A stretch of 64,000 nt of DNA from Chaetorhynchus papuensis (lineage: Eukaryota; Chordata; Aves; Passeriformes; Rhipiduridae). Shown one piece after another: positions 12,726 to 26,300 of the stretch (the first letter of the stretch is position 1; every line of letters begins with the position of its first letter). The stretch is from contig VWYX01000363.1 in NCBI GenBank assembly GCA_013396525.1, positions 186,001-250,000 of the forward strand, read 5' to 3'. The translations under genes were made by a program, and so were the position numbers. Under the pieces are notes generated by a model. That model did not search any database. It was not told the DNA's origin and saw nothing but the letters and a program-made list of their open reading frames with translations.

Positions 12726-14059
12726 TATCATAGTTTTTGAATGATCTTTTTGTGGCTCATTCAAGAAGGAGCCATTTTTCAGCAGAGGGAAGGGCAAGAG
12801 AAACGGTTTCATTTACTGCAAAGTCAACCTAAGCATTTGATGGAGGATTCACTTTTGTTATGAATTTACCTATTTACAAAGTATGTCCCCCAGAGAACAA
12901 AAACAAAAGGTGTCTAAGTTGCTGCTGAGTTAGGGCCTTACTCATAAAAATAAGAATGTAAAAACTTTAGTCTGTGGGTAACAATGAGAAGTTAATACAG
13001 ATGGTCACTGACTTCATTATAGAACTCTTTGGCAACAACTTTTCCAGACTCATGTTAAGCCTTGAGAGAGAAACGTTTCAGCACAGAACCACTTAATCAT
13101 TTATATGAATGAAAATGAGTGCAAACAGAATGCTGAGATGGCTTTAAGATCACCTCTTTTTTCTTGTATGGAATACCCACTATAATTACATTTTGCTTGT
13201 CAGTTCATAAATTTTGCTTATTACAAAATGGGCATTATTGATTGCTTTTTAAAAGTACTAAAACTAAGCTAAGAGCAGTAGATCTCTCAGCAAATTCAAA
13301 ACATACTATCTTCCAAACTAATCACTGGCAAAGGGACTGTGGAAAAACTATCTAAGTTTATTGTAAGCCTAATGCAAAAAATTACCATGAGTTTTAGGTT
13401 AGTAACTTGGCTTTGAGTTTAGCATGTTTTAAGCCACAATGAAAAAAAAAGATAAACTTATTTGGCAAAGCTAGACACTTTTAAAGCCAACATCCTGTAA
13501 TTGTTTCCTCATTCAGCCTGGCAGCTTAAAGAAGAAAAGAGAAAGAAGAAAGACAAGGAAGAAAAAAAAAGAAAGGAGAGGGAAAAGAAGAAGAGAAAGG
13601 AGAGAGGAAAATTGCAAACATCTTGAGAAAGAAAAGAATGGAAGGGAACAGAGAAATCAAGGTGGTTATCTCATTTGTAGCAAATCAATATATAAACTAT
13701 ATATTTGCTCCTTTTTTCCCCTTTTGGGTAGCCTGTAACAAAATGAAATGATTGAAGCTCACTATTCTTGTGGTATAAAGCCCAAATTCAAAATGTTCTT
13801 GGTTTGAATTAATGCAAACAGTGGATACTCTAACACAGTTGACCCTAGCAATGCAGAAGAGCCAAAGTGGTAGCAGACAGCCTAAGAGGACTCAGCCTCT
13901 TTGAGATCAGTTGATTAAACATCTCCAAGTGAGATTAATACACTCGGGGAATTTCCTTATTTAGAACCAGTAAGAAATAAAAGTGATCAGAAGGAATTTA
14001 GAGCTGCCATTCTCATTAAAATAAGGCTGCTGACAGCTACAAATAGTTATAAAAAAGGT
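12726..14059. other. Non-coding stretch; polypurine tract within it
   Basis: AT-rich DNA with no open frame worth reporting. It holds the purine tract at 13528-13611 and leads into the G run at 14060. No CR1 similarity. Confidence 0.55.
13528..13611 (+). repeat. 84-bp polypurine tract
   Basis: Eighty-four bases of A and G on the plus strand with a single pyrimidine, a C at 13554. Irregular GAAA, GAAG and GAGAGG units. Long polypurine tracts can form triplex (H-DNA) and stall polymerases; whether this one does is not known. Confidence 0.9.
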
Positions 14060-14074
14060 GGGGGGGGGGGGGGG
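14060..14074 (+). repeat. G15 homopolymer
   Basis: Fifteen consecutive G residues after GGT, flanked by A-rich sequence (AAAAAAGGT and GGAATCAG). Uncommon among the many A/T runs of this window. Its length is prone to sequencing error and could vary between individuals. Confidence 0.9.
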
Positions 14075-17000
14075 AATCAGACAAAGAAGAAATTAACGTC
14101 TAGTATTGGATTAAAGCTAAACATTCTCAGAGAACACTCAAACTTTTACCTCTTTTACTACTGTTTTTTTTGCCAGTTCTGAACTAATACTGACAAAAAA
14201 CCCTGAGAGGCAGCTACTGATCTGGCTGGGAAACAATGTCCTATTCAAAGTTGGTATCTGTTCTAAGTATCAAGCAACAAAATTAACTGTCCTCTGTAGA
14301 GAGGGGTAAAGGAGAACATTTTTGTCAAAGTCAAGCCAGGAAAGCACTTTTATATTAACCTATGAAGTTAAAAAAATAGAATGCACAAAAGTATTTTTAA
14401 AGTGTGTGTAATTCAAAAACCTTCTAAATATCTTAACAGTGCACTTGGCCACACTTGTATTTTACATGCAGCAGTAGATTTTTTTGCAGTTTCAAGTCCA
14501 GGGACGGGGCTGTACTCCATCAAGAAATTATCACATCAAACTGAAAGCCACTGTGGATGTAGCAAATGAAATTTGTCAGTATTCCGAAAATGGCCAGATA
14601 ACCAGGTTGTGACTCAAAGGGTGCCACGAGGGCAGCTGCATCCAGAACAGTTGCATTTATGAACCATTGAGACATGGTCCCTGCGTCAGTTGAGTGACAG
14701 CTGGAAAAGCCTTGGGTAACCAAGTTTTTAGAGGCACCAGCGCAAATCCTATACAATTATCCATGAAAGTATCCATCTTTACTACAAGAGCAAAACGTAT
14801 GCAAAGTGCCTTTGCGGCACCAGTCAGAGGAAGAAAAGAAAACAAATTAAAACAGGAAGTCCTGGGTTCACACTATTGGCCTTTTCACCATTCTGGTGAT
14901 ATGAAAGACTACTAAGGTACTCTATGAGGCAACAGATAGCCGTGTAACAAAGGTAAATGATCTGCTGATACACCAGAATCAGAGATAAACTCTCCATGTT
15001 TTCCATGCTAGCAATCCAAGAACAGAAAATGTCCAATATGTAGCCTAGTAAGAAGGGTCATTTTCTCGGGGTACACCAGGAATAATGCATGTGGACCAAG
15101 AATAAAGACTGCCCCAGAAATGAACAGCAGGCACATGTTGGAACACAAGTCCCAGAGTCAGGATTCTTTGTGAATTGTGTGCCTGACTTTCCTTTCCCTG
15201 GCAGCTAAGGCATGGTGGACAGGAATTCCCATGTGCCCAGAAAGTTCAGGTGTCTGGAGATCTGTCCTTCCCTTTGCCTCTCGCTCAGCACTCAGGGGAA
15301 GAGGGGTGGTAGAACAGAGGAAATCAGCCTTGCCAGCCACTCAAGCTTGTCCTCTGTGAAGACCCTTCAGCTACAGAGTGGCAGCCAAAGCAAACTGGAA
15401 TTTGTTTTTCATGCTCTTTGGGGCACCAAACCAGAGCAAAGACAGACTGTTGATACATTTGCCTCACTAAGATGGAAGATTCGCCTGATTCTGCACAATT
15501 TTTTATTAATATTATCTTCCTTAAATACTTGTGAATACCAGCATAGAAGTCTTAGAGATCTGTAGATGCTCCACAGACTTTCATCACCATCTTAAATACT
15601 GTGTTTCTCATTTTCCAGCCACCCGGTGCCATTCACAGGTACACTAAAAGCCCTTGAAATGGGACCTGCAGCTTTAATTCTTTCAATGTTCTACTCTGAA
15701 GAATATCTAGTTTTACCAATCTAGACCTATTCAGCTCTTCCAATTTTAGTTCAACCTTGGTTAAGTTAATTTCCATTTCCATACTATTATTCCCTAGTTA
15801 TTTTGCATTTTTCCCTCTATTAAGCAGCTTCCTTCTTATTGTTATTACTCCCAATTTGATAAATCTTGTTACAACTTCATTGTTTCTATCTTGGTTAAAA
15901 CAGAGTATATTCATACAGTTAAATACCTAATGTCGTGGCAGCACATTAATCCTATGATTTGCATAGTATCTTATGCCATTGCCAAATTATAGAATTAACA
16001 AAGATCCTCTGTTCTTTACCTGTGTTGAAAACTGAAAACCTTTTGTGTGTCATCCACAGCCTCCTTTCCCAGCACTTTTTCAGCACACATTTACGAGGTT
16101 TGATATGCTAGCTTGTGTTCCAATAGAGAGGATTAGTAGAATCAGCTATGTTATATTTCATTGCAGAGCTGATAACCTCAGGGGACTCATCTGTACAAAA
16201 GTTTATCTTGTAAGTAAATCCCACAAAGCGTACCAAGGAAAGAAATACCAGGTCACACTAAAACGTTTAGTAACTGACTGAAAAAAAAGAATACATATAC
16301 TTGATGGTAAAACCCCCTGAAATCTAGGAAAATAACTCCTTTCTCAAAAGAAAAGATCCACTTCCTTTATTTTGAGGATCTTCTTGAAAAAGAAGCCTGT
16401 TCTTAACTGAGAATAGAATTGTGTCCCTGACAGTCTAAGCATTGGCCTCTGGACAAGCAAAACAGAAAATGCAGAAATTTGTTAAATCTGTGGATTTTTG
16501 TCATTAAGATTTGAAGTCAGAAGTCAGAGATGAACATCCTGTTCTTCAAAAAGGTAGAGTATGGACAAGGAGAAAAACAATAGCAAGCACCACGCCAGAA
16601 AGAGTGTGATGTCATCAAGCTGTCTAAGAAGGTTTGCAGGATTTTCCATGGAACAGGATTGAATGCCAAGACTTTAAGTATTTTGTAAAACAATCTAATG
16701 TTAACCCTCAAGTTGAACTAAAAATCCAGTAAATAAACTGATGAGAAAGGGATTTGGCTTGGCAGTAACTCAACTGCCCTGCTAGTAAAACAGAAATAAC
16801 AATACCTCACAGAGAAAAAGAAAAATCTTACCCGACTGGATATTTTGATAGTTTGCTGCTACAATTTAAAGTTGTCAGGTCAAATTGCTGGGAGATGGTG
16901 TCCTGTTCAAAAGGAATCACAGTGTTCTGCCATGACCAAATGTCTAAACTCTCTGGTAAGATACTGGTTTTGCTGTTTCAAGGGGTGTTGAACTGAATTC

Positions 17001-18283
17001 CCATAAACTGGACTGGAATAAATAATACGATCTGGTCTGATTCATGACTCCAGAATAGGCTCTGCTTGGAAGAGAACACAGGAATAACAGGGCTCAATTC
17101 TCAGGCTGGTGAAAGGCTGTTCTGGTTGACAGTTTATGTTAACAGCTTCTGTGCTGGGAGTCTGGCAAAAGGCTTCAGGGAAGCTGTCTCTTTGCTTTCA
17201 TTCATATTTTATATACGTTACATATACACACAGAGAGCGCTGCATGTATTAGCCTGTAATTTTCTGTCACAATCGTGGTCATCACACTATGTGTGTGAGT
17301 AGCCATGGCTAAGAAGGGGTATTTCAGATCTTATTTAATAGTCTCCATTCTCATGTTCTGGCAAGGACATCTGAGGAACATTACCTTACAATGTTAAGCA
17401 GTGTTCCCTCTCGTACAGCAGATACCACTTCCAGTGCAAATACATGTGCTTACAAGTTTAATGTTAGCTGTCAGTAGGTACTCAAGCATGAAAAGTTAAC
17501 ATTTGCTTTCCATCAGGATTCACGTGACCAGGGCTCAGTGGCTTGAGTGTTGGAGAAAAGCAAGCACAGAAGGTCCTTGACACCAGAGTAATAAGGCTTC
17601 TAAATTTAAAATAAAGCTTTACAGATGTTTTGGCATCTCCCCAGTACAATTTAAAGAAAATAACAACAAAACCAAGCAAATAGGCAGGTAGTTAACCAAT
17701 TAGGAATGTTTTTCAGTTGCACATCAGTTCAAGGCGTACTCATCTGGTAGCTGACTGAAAGCCAGGAATTGCTGGTGCTGCGCATTGGGATGCTGTGGAC
17801 ATTGCTCAGTAGCAGTCCCACTAGAAAATGCAGAATGTTCCAAGACTGGTTCTATACTTGTTTACAACAGCTGAATTTTAGGAATATGTATAAAAATGGG
17901 TGATCCCACAAGGATTCAGAACTTCACAAATATATCCAATATTAGATCCAATCTAACGTTTAAGCCACAGAAACCCAAAAATCCCCGTGTAAACCAGCTT
18001 TCCTTTTCAACTGCTGAGAAATTTTTCCTATTGAAAACTACCAAAAAAAGAGTTCACTTCACAAACTGAATGTAGAAGTTTTCAAAGTTCTAACGTGTTA
18101 AAAATTCAACAATTAAAGATTCAGTGCCAGTCAAGGTTAGACTGGCAGCCAAATGTAAAATGCAGGACTGTGAGCTGGCTATAAGCCCTCAAGTAAAAGT
18201 CTGAGAGGTTACAGTGAACAGAGTTATTTAAACATTAGCTCAGTAGCAGTGAAAAAAAAAAAAAAAGAAAATGAAAGGTTAGG
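14075..18283. other. Non-coding stretch, no recognised element
   Basis: Between 14520 and 15040 several open frames of 60-80 codons overlap on both strands; this reflects higher GC and fewer stops, not a gene. None shows a domain, a signal peptide or a convincing pair of splice sites. Positions 18252-18266 are an A15 run just left of the next CR1 copy. Confidence 0.5.
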
Positions 18284-18912
18284 AATGTTGGCGCTGAAAA
18301 GGTAGTGGTCAATACCTCAAAGACAAATGGCAGCTGGGTGCAAGGGGCTCTCCTCGGGGGCTGCTGCCTGGGCTGGGATGTTTAGCACCCTCATCAGTCA
18401 CTGACACACACACAGTGTGCTCTCACCAGCCTCACCACACTGTGGGGAGCAGCCGTGTGCTGGAGGGCAGGGGACATTGTCCCTGCCATTCAGGGTCACA
18501 GCAGAAACCTCAAGGAATGGGCCAGCTCGAGCCCCATGAAGTTGAAAGACCCCATGCTAAAGCACAGCCTGGGAAACGTGGGACCTTGAAATCAGCTCTG
18601 CAGAAATGGACTTAGGGGTCAATTTTACATGAGTTCAACCATCTACTGGTCTGCATTAGCAAGGATGTAGCCAGCAGGGTAAGTGGAGGCGTTCAGCACC
18701 TGAGAGGCTACACCTGGCGCACTGTGTCCTGCTGTTAAGCCCTGGAACAGGCACCCAGAGTGCCTGTGGATTCTTTATCCTAGGAAATTTTGATAAATCA
18801 GACGAAGAAAGTCCTGAATAGTCTGGTCTAACTTTGAAGTCAGCCCAGCCTTGAGCAGGAGGTTGGTTTGGATGACTCCAGGTGTCCCTTACAACAGAAT
18901 TTTTTCTGCAAT
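18284..18912 (+). mobile_element. CR1 LINE, 3' portion with internal deletions, plus strand
   Basis: The longest CR1 segment retaining the middle of ORF2. It starts in the reverse-transcriptase region (GTGGTCAATACCTCAAAG, then GTTTAGCACCCTCATCAGTC). It goes on through the segment equivalent to CTGGAGGGCAGGGGACATTG and GGGCCAGCTCGAGCCCCATGAAG, then AGCTCTGCAGAAATGGACTTAGGGGTC and CATTAGCAAGGATGTAGCCAGCAGG. It then jumps to CCTGGAACAGGCACCCAGAG and the 3' end (GGTTGGTTTGGATGACTCCAGG). Compared with the intact order I remember, pieces are missing between these blocks, and many frameshifts and stops make it dead. Probably an old copy of a different CR1 subfamily from the minus-strand copies, because its 3' end has the CTTGAGCAGGAGGTTGG form. 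Confidence 0.85.
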
Positions 18913-20224
18913 TGAGTTAACTATCAGGGAAAGACAAGTGACCATGTTAAAAATATTATTACTCCACCATTATTAATTCATTTACTTATTCCTCATTACA
19001 ATGAGCCATTTTCCTCCAAGTCTCAAGAGGGGGTATTTATTTTAGAACTAAAAATAATTCCTTCCATATATAAAGTAACTGATTGTATTAGAACTCTCAA
19101 GCTTGAAAGACATAGTGCTCACAAGATAGCATGAGGTTACATCACCATGAATGGCACGAAAAAGCAGGTAGGAATAATTTCACTTTTTCCTAGTACAAGT
19201 ATGAGAAACTACCAAAAAAAAGCTAGAAAAAACTAAGTTTAAAAACCAAAACCAAAACAAATGGTGGTTCTCCACGCAATAAGTGGTGGACCAGTTGAAT
19301 GTTTTCCAAACTAGGGCACACCAGCACCTTACACTTAAGGAAAGTAATTACACTGAAATTGATTAAACAAACATACAGCTTGAGGCTCAGGAATACTGAG
19401 CTGAAAAACAGAGACTAGGATAAAGATGGATTAGAAATCTCATAGATGTTTTTCCTTTGTTCTGGGCTGCAGCTTGTTACCGCAGTTGAATGAAGGCTAG
19501 ATAGACCCTTGACATTTACCAGTGCTGCCATTCTTATGATAATGTCCTACAAGGTTCCTAACCCTGTCCTGGCCATCCAAACACAGCTCTGTAACTTCTG
19601 AGTTTTAGCCATCACTAAAAAGAATTGTCTTTGTGGGAGATTCCAGTAATGCACACACATGCATGGCAGCTGGATGTCTCGCAAAGAATCTGAGACACAA
19701 AGCAGCATTTTCATTCCATGTTCTGTGATATCAGACTACATACTTTATTTACATTAATATTTTTATGAAGCAGAAATATGCAGGAAATGTGAAACACCAG
19801 AAGGTGCAGTCACGTGAATAAGCTTGACAGAGATATGCTTAATTATATGAAACAGAGACTTCTATCTGAGCCACAATTTAGATCAATAAACCCAGCACTG
19901 ACTTTTATACTGCCACAGCAGGAAAAATCACAATAGAGGGTCTACTCTACAAGGTTTGTCTATCTACAAACTTTGTCAATAAACAGATGATTAAACACGT
20001 GAAACAAGTCAAAATGATCACACTGAGTACTGGATGTATGCAAGAACAAAGCTCGTGTCAGCTGTGTTACATCTACAACTATTGCTATTATTTTACACTG
20101 TAATGTGATCAGGTGATGTTGTTTGTCATAGATAAATAGAGCTAATTATCATCAATTAAAGATGCAGTAATTAACTCAGTTTTATCTGTTCCAAAACTCT
20201 ATTAATAATCAATTCCAAAGATTT
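18913..20224. other. Non-coding stretch between two CR1 copies
   Basis: AT-rich unique sequence. No open frame over about 60 codons, no tandem repeat of note, only a short CCAAAACCAAAACAAA-like A-rich patch near 19240-19262. Nothing else recognised. Confidence 0.55.
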
Positions 20225-20352
20225 GGGCCAGGTTGGATGGGACTCTGAGCAGCCCGGTTTAGTCGAAGGTGTCCTTGCCCATGGCAAGGGGTTGGAAGGA
20301 GATGTCGGTTTAAGGTCCCTTTCAACCCAAACAATTCGATGACTCTATGGCT
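20225..20352 (+). mobile_element. CR1 LINE, 3' end fragment, plus strand
   Basis: Begins inside the end of ORF2 (GGGCCAGGTTGGATGGGACT), continues with CTGAGCAGCCCGGTTTAGTC, GAAGGTGTCCTTGCCCATGG and TTTAAGGTCCCTTTCAACCC, and ends with a decayed tail (ATTCGATGACTCTATGG). About 128 bases; strongly 5'-truncated and not coding. Confidence 0.93.
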
Positions 20353-23300
20353 GTGAATAAGGAAGGGCAGGGGGAAAAAAACTTAACGAGAACAAAAGAC
20401 AACAAGTGTACCTAAAATGGGCCATTTTCAACATAAGCATCTTACTAATCACCTTAAGCACCCTGACAATTCAGACGATGAGGATTTAGAGTCCCACCCA
20501 TAAAAATTGTTTAAATGAGAGGCTCAAAATCGTGCCACAGATCTTTTATATATGAGTCAGGGAGGCAATGCTTGTGCTTTGCAGAAAAAAAAAAGGTATT
20601 AAAAACTTGTCCAGATGTTCACTGTTCCGCTTTAAGTGAGCAAAAGCTGCTACTGAAAATCAATCATAAGTCTGGAAACACCTTTACTTTATCTGTTAAA
20701 GGAGTGACAACATAGGCACAGTTGGGAGTTAAACAGGGAATGATTTCTTTGCTGTTGTTATATGGTAGCTATGGTTATGCCAGCGCTTACTTTTCAGACA
20801 CTCACGAGCCAGAGAATTACAAAAGAGCCATAAATATTTTCTCCAACCTGAGACTAAAGCTCTGTCTTTGAGTCCTATCTCTTTCAGCATTTCTGGACAA
20901 ACATGTACCAAACTGGTCAGTTATGCACGTCTGAAAAGAAGCTTTTTGCACTGAAAAGTTTTAAAGACTTTTATCTTGGAAGAAAAAATACAGTTCTGGC
21001 ATGAAAAAAGGCTCTTGGCAAAAGACAAGCTCATAGTCTGCCCTACTATCTGTTAGCATTTCCAAAGAGAAGCCAGCAGTCTACTTAAGCTACTGAGATT
21101 TCTATAATCACAGTAACATTTTATTCTCAAATCTTCCAAGGGGAATTCACAACACAGGATAGACATAGAAATTTATTACTTGCAAAAATGACTCTTTTTT
21201 TTCCTTTTTTTTTTGTCTTTTAAACGGCCTGTGCAGAGATGTGCATGAACTCTCATTTCCTCTCTTATCAAACCTATGTGTTTTCTCAGATTCTAGTAAA
21301 TCAGGTAAGGTTTGTCTTAATGTGAATAACAGCATAAGTTCTCAGCCAGATATTAATTGAATAAGTTGATCCTGTAAATATTCCTGAAAAAAAACAAATA
21401 CAAGGAAGCAAATGGCAAGAATTTAACTTTCTAATTACTGCATGTTGTCTTGGTTTGGTTTCCACCCTAGCTGGGTAAAACTCTAGGCATTGCAACATAG
21501 CTTCTATGGCCTTGTGTAGCCAATTCTGCTTCTGCAATGCCCTTTTATTCTCCAGGTTATCACGTAGGAGAAACAAACCACAATGAACTAAAACATGATG
21601 CAAAATCCTCTCCTCTCTTTAAACTTTCTAAGAGGTGCTGGAAAAGACCCTGTTGCATCTTTATCAAAATTACAGCGAGAAAAATGACTAAAATAAACAG
21701 GAATCTTTGCTTTTTTGCCATTGTTCTGTGCCTTTTTGCATGAAAGGACAGTACAGATACCTGGGTGACTTCTACTGGTTCACATGTGGGCTTGCTGTTC
21801 TGAGTATCTTCCTAGCCTACTGATGCTGCTTCTTTTTACTTTCATCTGATCTCACAGTGACTCTGAGCAGTTCATGGTATGTGCAGCCAGCCCCACAATT
21901 TCTGACAATCATCACAAAATTTAAAAGTGGACAAATCTGTATTTGTTGTGATCCCAGCATTAATTGGCTCTGAATTTCATTCACAATAAATAAGAGTAGG
22001 AACAAATAGCAACCAGCAATGGAATGCTACAGAGACTAGAGGAATTCAGAGATAGAAGCCAAATTGATGCCAAATATCCTTTGTCCAAAAAGGAAGTGGT
22101 GGTCCCTGGATGGATCAGGGCTAAGCCATCCCCAGAATGTGGATGTCACAGAGCTGGAATGCAGCTGTCTGCTTCAGCAGAGAACAGTTTCAAACTGGAA
22201 AAAGAGAAGGAACACTGTGCTAGCAGTGACTGCAAGGCAGTTTAGAGGAGCAAACGTAGCCACTTGTAAATCTGGCTGGAATACAGGGATGCAGTGCCCC
22301 CATGCTTGCAAAGAATGCCACGGGATCCACAGGGACAGAGTTCCATTATGGGCCAAGTTTCACGTGTGTTACTCACCATACAGAAATGCAGTGAAGAAAC
22401 ACACACATCATTACTTGCAGCCACAAAATTCAGTGGTTTAGATGAGAAAATATTTACCTGGAAAACTAATAACAACACACAGATGTCTTGCACTAAACAA
22501 ATAACTTTTACAAAGATTTCATTCATTATTGTATCAGTGGTCGGGGTTAAAATCTTACCTCTTTCCTAGGTCACTTATCCTTATGCTTTCTTTGAGTTTC
22601 AAAGTTGCTGACACAATATTCTGTGCAGAGGTTTGAAATTACAGAACCACATTTTTGGTGTTTTTATAATAACATGAAACAGTTTCACAATAAAGGTTAC
22701 TTTTTATCTGTCTGCCACATGGCAGAAGAGGCAATGAGGACTGTCAAATTCACCATCTGATTTCCCCCAGTCTCAATAATGGTTTGTTACACATCCTTTT
22801 CTAGCATGAAATAATTCTGTGAAAAATAAAGCAGGCATGAATCTTATTTGGGTTACAGAAAGGTCTGAATCATTTATAACTGAATTAATTGCTAGAAAGG
22901 CTTATGAGCAGCCAATTAGTAATATTTGTATTTGGATCTGCCAGTTGGCCCAGAAGTGAAAATGAGTATTAGTTTTGACATAAAGACTGTAGTGTTCACA
23001 GATAAAAAAACATTCAATCAAAATCAAGAATATCCTTGAGAATTACTGTCTTGAATGGAACACTCCTGATAACTGGCCAGATAATTCTATTAACCAAAAC
23101 TGCCTCAGCTATTTCCCAACTACTGATTCAGAAACTGATTCTGCATTCCTCATACACCCTGAAGGCTTGATTTTTTTTTTTTCTCTGTCTATAAAGTCCT
23201 GAAAAAGTGTGAGGAAAAAATGGTGCCTCACACAAAACCTACATAGGTGCCAACAAACTGTTAATTTGTGTCCCTTACACTTCCACAGGACTTAAGAGGA

Positions 23301-26300
23301 CTTGATTTTCCCTGCTTGGTGTTCCACTTTTCCACAAGCAGTAAAAGAGCTTCAAACTAATTCAGATTATCTTGAGAACTATGAGTAAATTCTGCAAATG
23401 ACCAGGTAACAAAAGCAATGCCTCTGATGTCCCTCAGAAGCATCCTGTCAAAGACTAGCAAGGAAAACACTCATGTTCAGTCATCACTGGCTACAGGATG
23501 GAAACATGGGCTGGGATGTGCCTGTAACACGTGGCTGCCAGGGGAAAAATGTCATTTAACTTATTCTTCTTTCCTCCACATCCTCTTCTCAAGCAGAATG
23601 CAGCCCTGCAGAATAGGGCATCAGAGGAAATTCTGCCATTCCTGGAAAAGGAATGTAGTTTTGAGCTGCTTCTGTGACTCAGCAAAGACTGATCCCTGGG
23701 AACCTCATGTTTTCTTTGACTTGTGCTCCCACTGTCCTAGTCTGGCAAGACTCAGCCCAAAATTAAATATGAGAAGAGAAATAAAATCAAAGGGAAAGAA
23801 TAAGCATTGACAAAAGAGTTCTGTGCAGTCAGAAATGGGTATGTCAGGAAAGCATCTCTTACAAGTTATTATTCTAGCTCCTGGTCAGAATATGCATTTT
23901 GTGAGTTATGGCAATTTCTAAATTTCTCACTTAATAAAAACATAATTGCATAATATGCCGAGGCACAGGTCTGGGCTGTCCTCAGGCACTCACACTCCTG
24001 GACTATGTGCTTTTACTCTTTTTTGAATGATCTTCTTACAGTGAGCTGTATTTTAGATGTTTTCTATGTTCTTTACTACAGACTCTGCTCTCTTTTAGGT
24101 TACAAACTTCAGGAGAAATTGTATAGCCAAAGGGTTTTTTCAGAATTTCAAAGTAACATATTTTGCCCATGAAGAGTGCATTCACACTTTGCTGGAGTAA
24201 ATTACAATAAAATTCTATAAAATTAGAGTATAACCTATAATGTGTTTATACCGGTGAGAAGTTCTGGAAAAGGAAGACAGTAGAACATTGTGTAATGCTT
24301 AGAGGAGTATTTGAAAGCTTTTAAGTTAAGCATCATTTAAAACAGATTTTAATTAAGGATTTTCCTTTTTTATTACATATTAAGGTCTGTAAGAGCATAA
24401 CTTCCATAAATAGTCAAGAATAAACTACATTCAGACCTACATATAAGCACATTTCTTGGCACAGACAAATGAAAACTGTGATTGCTGACATCTCTTTGAA
24501 GGAAGATTTTTCTTTTTTTTTTTTCATCTCAGCCCTTGTTTTATTTATATGGCTCTGCACACTTTTTTATTTTTAATTATCCTAAGGAAAAGAAGGGGTG
24601 GAGGGAAACAGATCTTTGTTTTCCAACTGAGACAGTGAAATGCATTCCAAAGCTGCTTTTGTTTTTAATTTACAGAAGCCCTCATGTCTAATCTACTAAG
24701 CCAACAAATAATCTGTTTGCCAGGTTTTACATGAGAGTCGTGAAAAGTGCATACAGTTGCTGACTTTATTCTTTTTTAGGATACAGATTCATTCTCTGCC
24801 ATAAACTTGAAAAGATCCTTTTGGAGAACTTTCCACAATGAATTTATTTTTAACTATGCATTTTGTTTCCCAGGAGGTATTTCATTTTTACCCACTTACT
24901 TGAGTGTCTTTAGCTCTATATCTTAGTAACTACAAAATGAGTGTGTTTCCTTATCTGAGAGATAAAATAGCAAAGCCTGTGCCCTTGTTCATTAAAGCAG
25001 CTGTTTAAAACCAAAAAACCCAGGGTATTGAGGAATATGTTCCCTTCTGAAAAAAAAGGTACAGAGCAGATGACCACTCCCACATATTTCCATACACAGA
25101 AAAAAAATATACTTTTACATCCTTCAATTCTTTCAGAATAACCCTATATCCTACATGTCCTAATACTGAAGGTGAATTCCAGCATTTAATAGCTTAATGT
25201 GTATCCTGAGAGCCACCAAAACCTTGCAGGACAGCAACACAAAACAATAGTGTCCCTACACCTCTGTAAATGCCTTCTGAGAAATCCATGTATGCAGGCA
25301 AGACAGAAACAGTGTTCTGCAGTGAGAATTTTGGGTGGTGTGAACCACACGAGGAAATTTCTTCAGAAATTTCTGAGAAGTGGAACAGTGCTCCACCACA
25401 TTTGATTTACCTCCCTCTTCTCCATTAGGGTGCATCTCCTCCACAAGACAACTCTAAATCTGGCACAGCTCTATCAACAAACTTGAAGGGTGCAGAGAGC
25501 CCTACTGAACCAGCCGCCAGCTCCCCCAAAACCGAGTTTTGCTGGGATTTTCACAGGCAAGGCCAGAGCTCAGAATGCATTATGTTCCTCCAGAAATGCT
25601 CCTTCTCCTTCTCTTAAAGAATATGGGTTGAGCTATACTGAAGCTAATGTGATAGTTAGTTCTCTTCTTAAAAATGGGCCATTTATTGTGGTCTTAATTA
25701 AGGGTATTCTAAATTTGCTTAGAAGTGGAACTTATATTGAAAAGAAATGGTATAAGGGTGAAAAATGTTTCAGAAAAACTCTCGTGCTCCAAGATGCACA
25801 TCCCAGCTTCCATACAATTGCTCCATCCACTGGGACCAACCAATGTTTTCCACTTCATGCTGTTCCCATAACAATATGCTGACTTCTAGGAAGACCCTGG
25901 ACATGACTTTAGATGGGATAAAGCAAAGAAAATTAAGAAAAAAGGGCAAAGAGACCTCAAATAGACATAAAAGAATGGCTGAGACTGCCTTTTTAACACA
26001 CTAGATATGTGAACAAAAATTGGAAAAAGTGCAGAAGTATTGGTAACAATTTAGTTGTTACACCTTAAGTCTGTGTTGCTTGTAAATGTATGTAAGAAGG
26101 ATATTCGGAGTCCCAGCCCTTGGGAAGGAGTCAGTAACTCACAACATTTAGAAAAAATGGTATCCATGTCTACCAGGTGGAGGCAAAAGAGTTTGTCCTC
26201 AGTTCCTATGCAGAATTGTGGGTGCAGCCAAATACAAAATTCTCAAGTTCCAAATAAATGAAATTTTAGGTATTTAAATTTGTTCAAAGCTACACTAGTA

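Noticed and set aside
14520..15040. Cluster of overlapping open frames on both strands
   Set aside because: Overlap on opposite strands reflects local base composition; no start, domain or splice evidence singles one out.
23418..25882. Two 130-codon plus-strand frames (23418-23810 and 25490-25882)
   Set aside because: Length is within chance for 64 kb; no motif, signal peptide or splice-site pair recognised.
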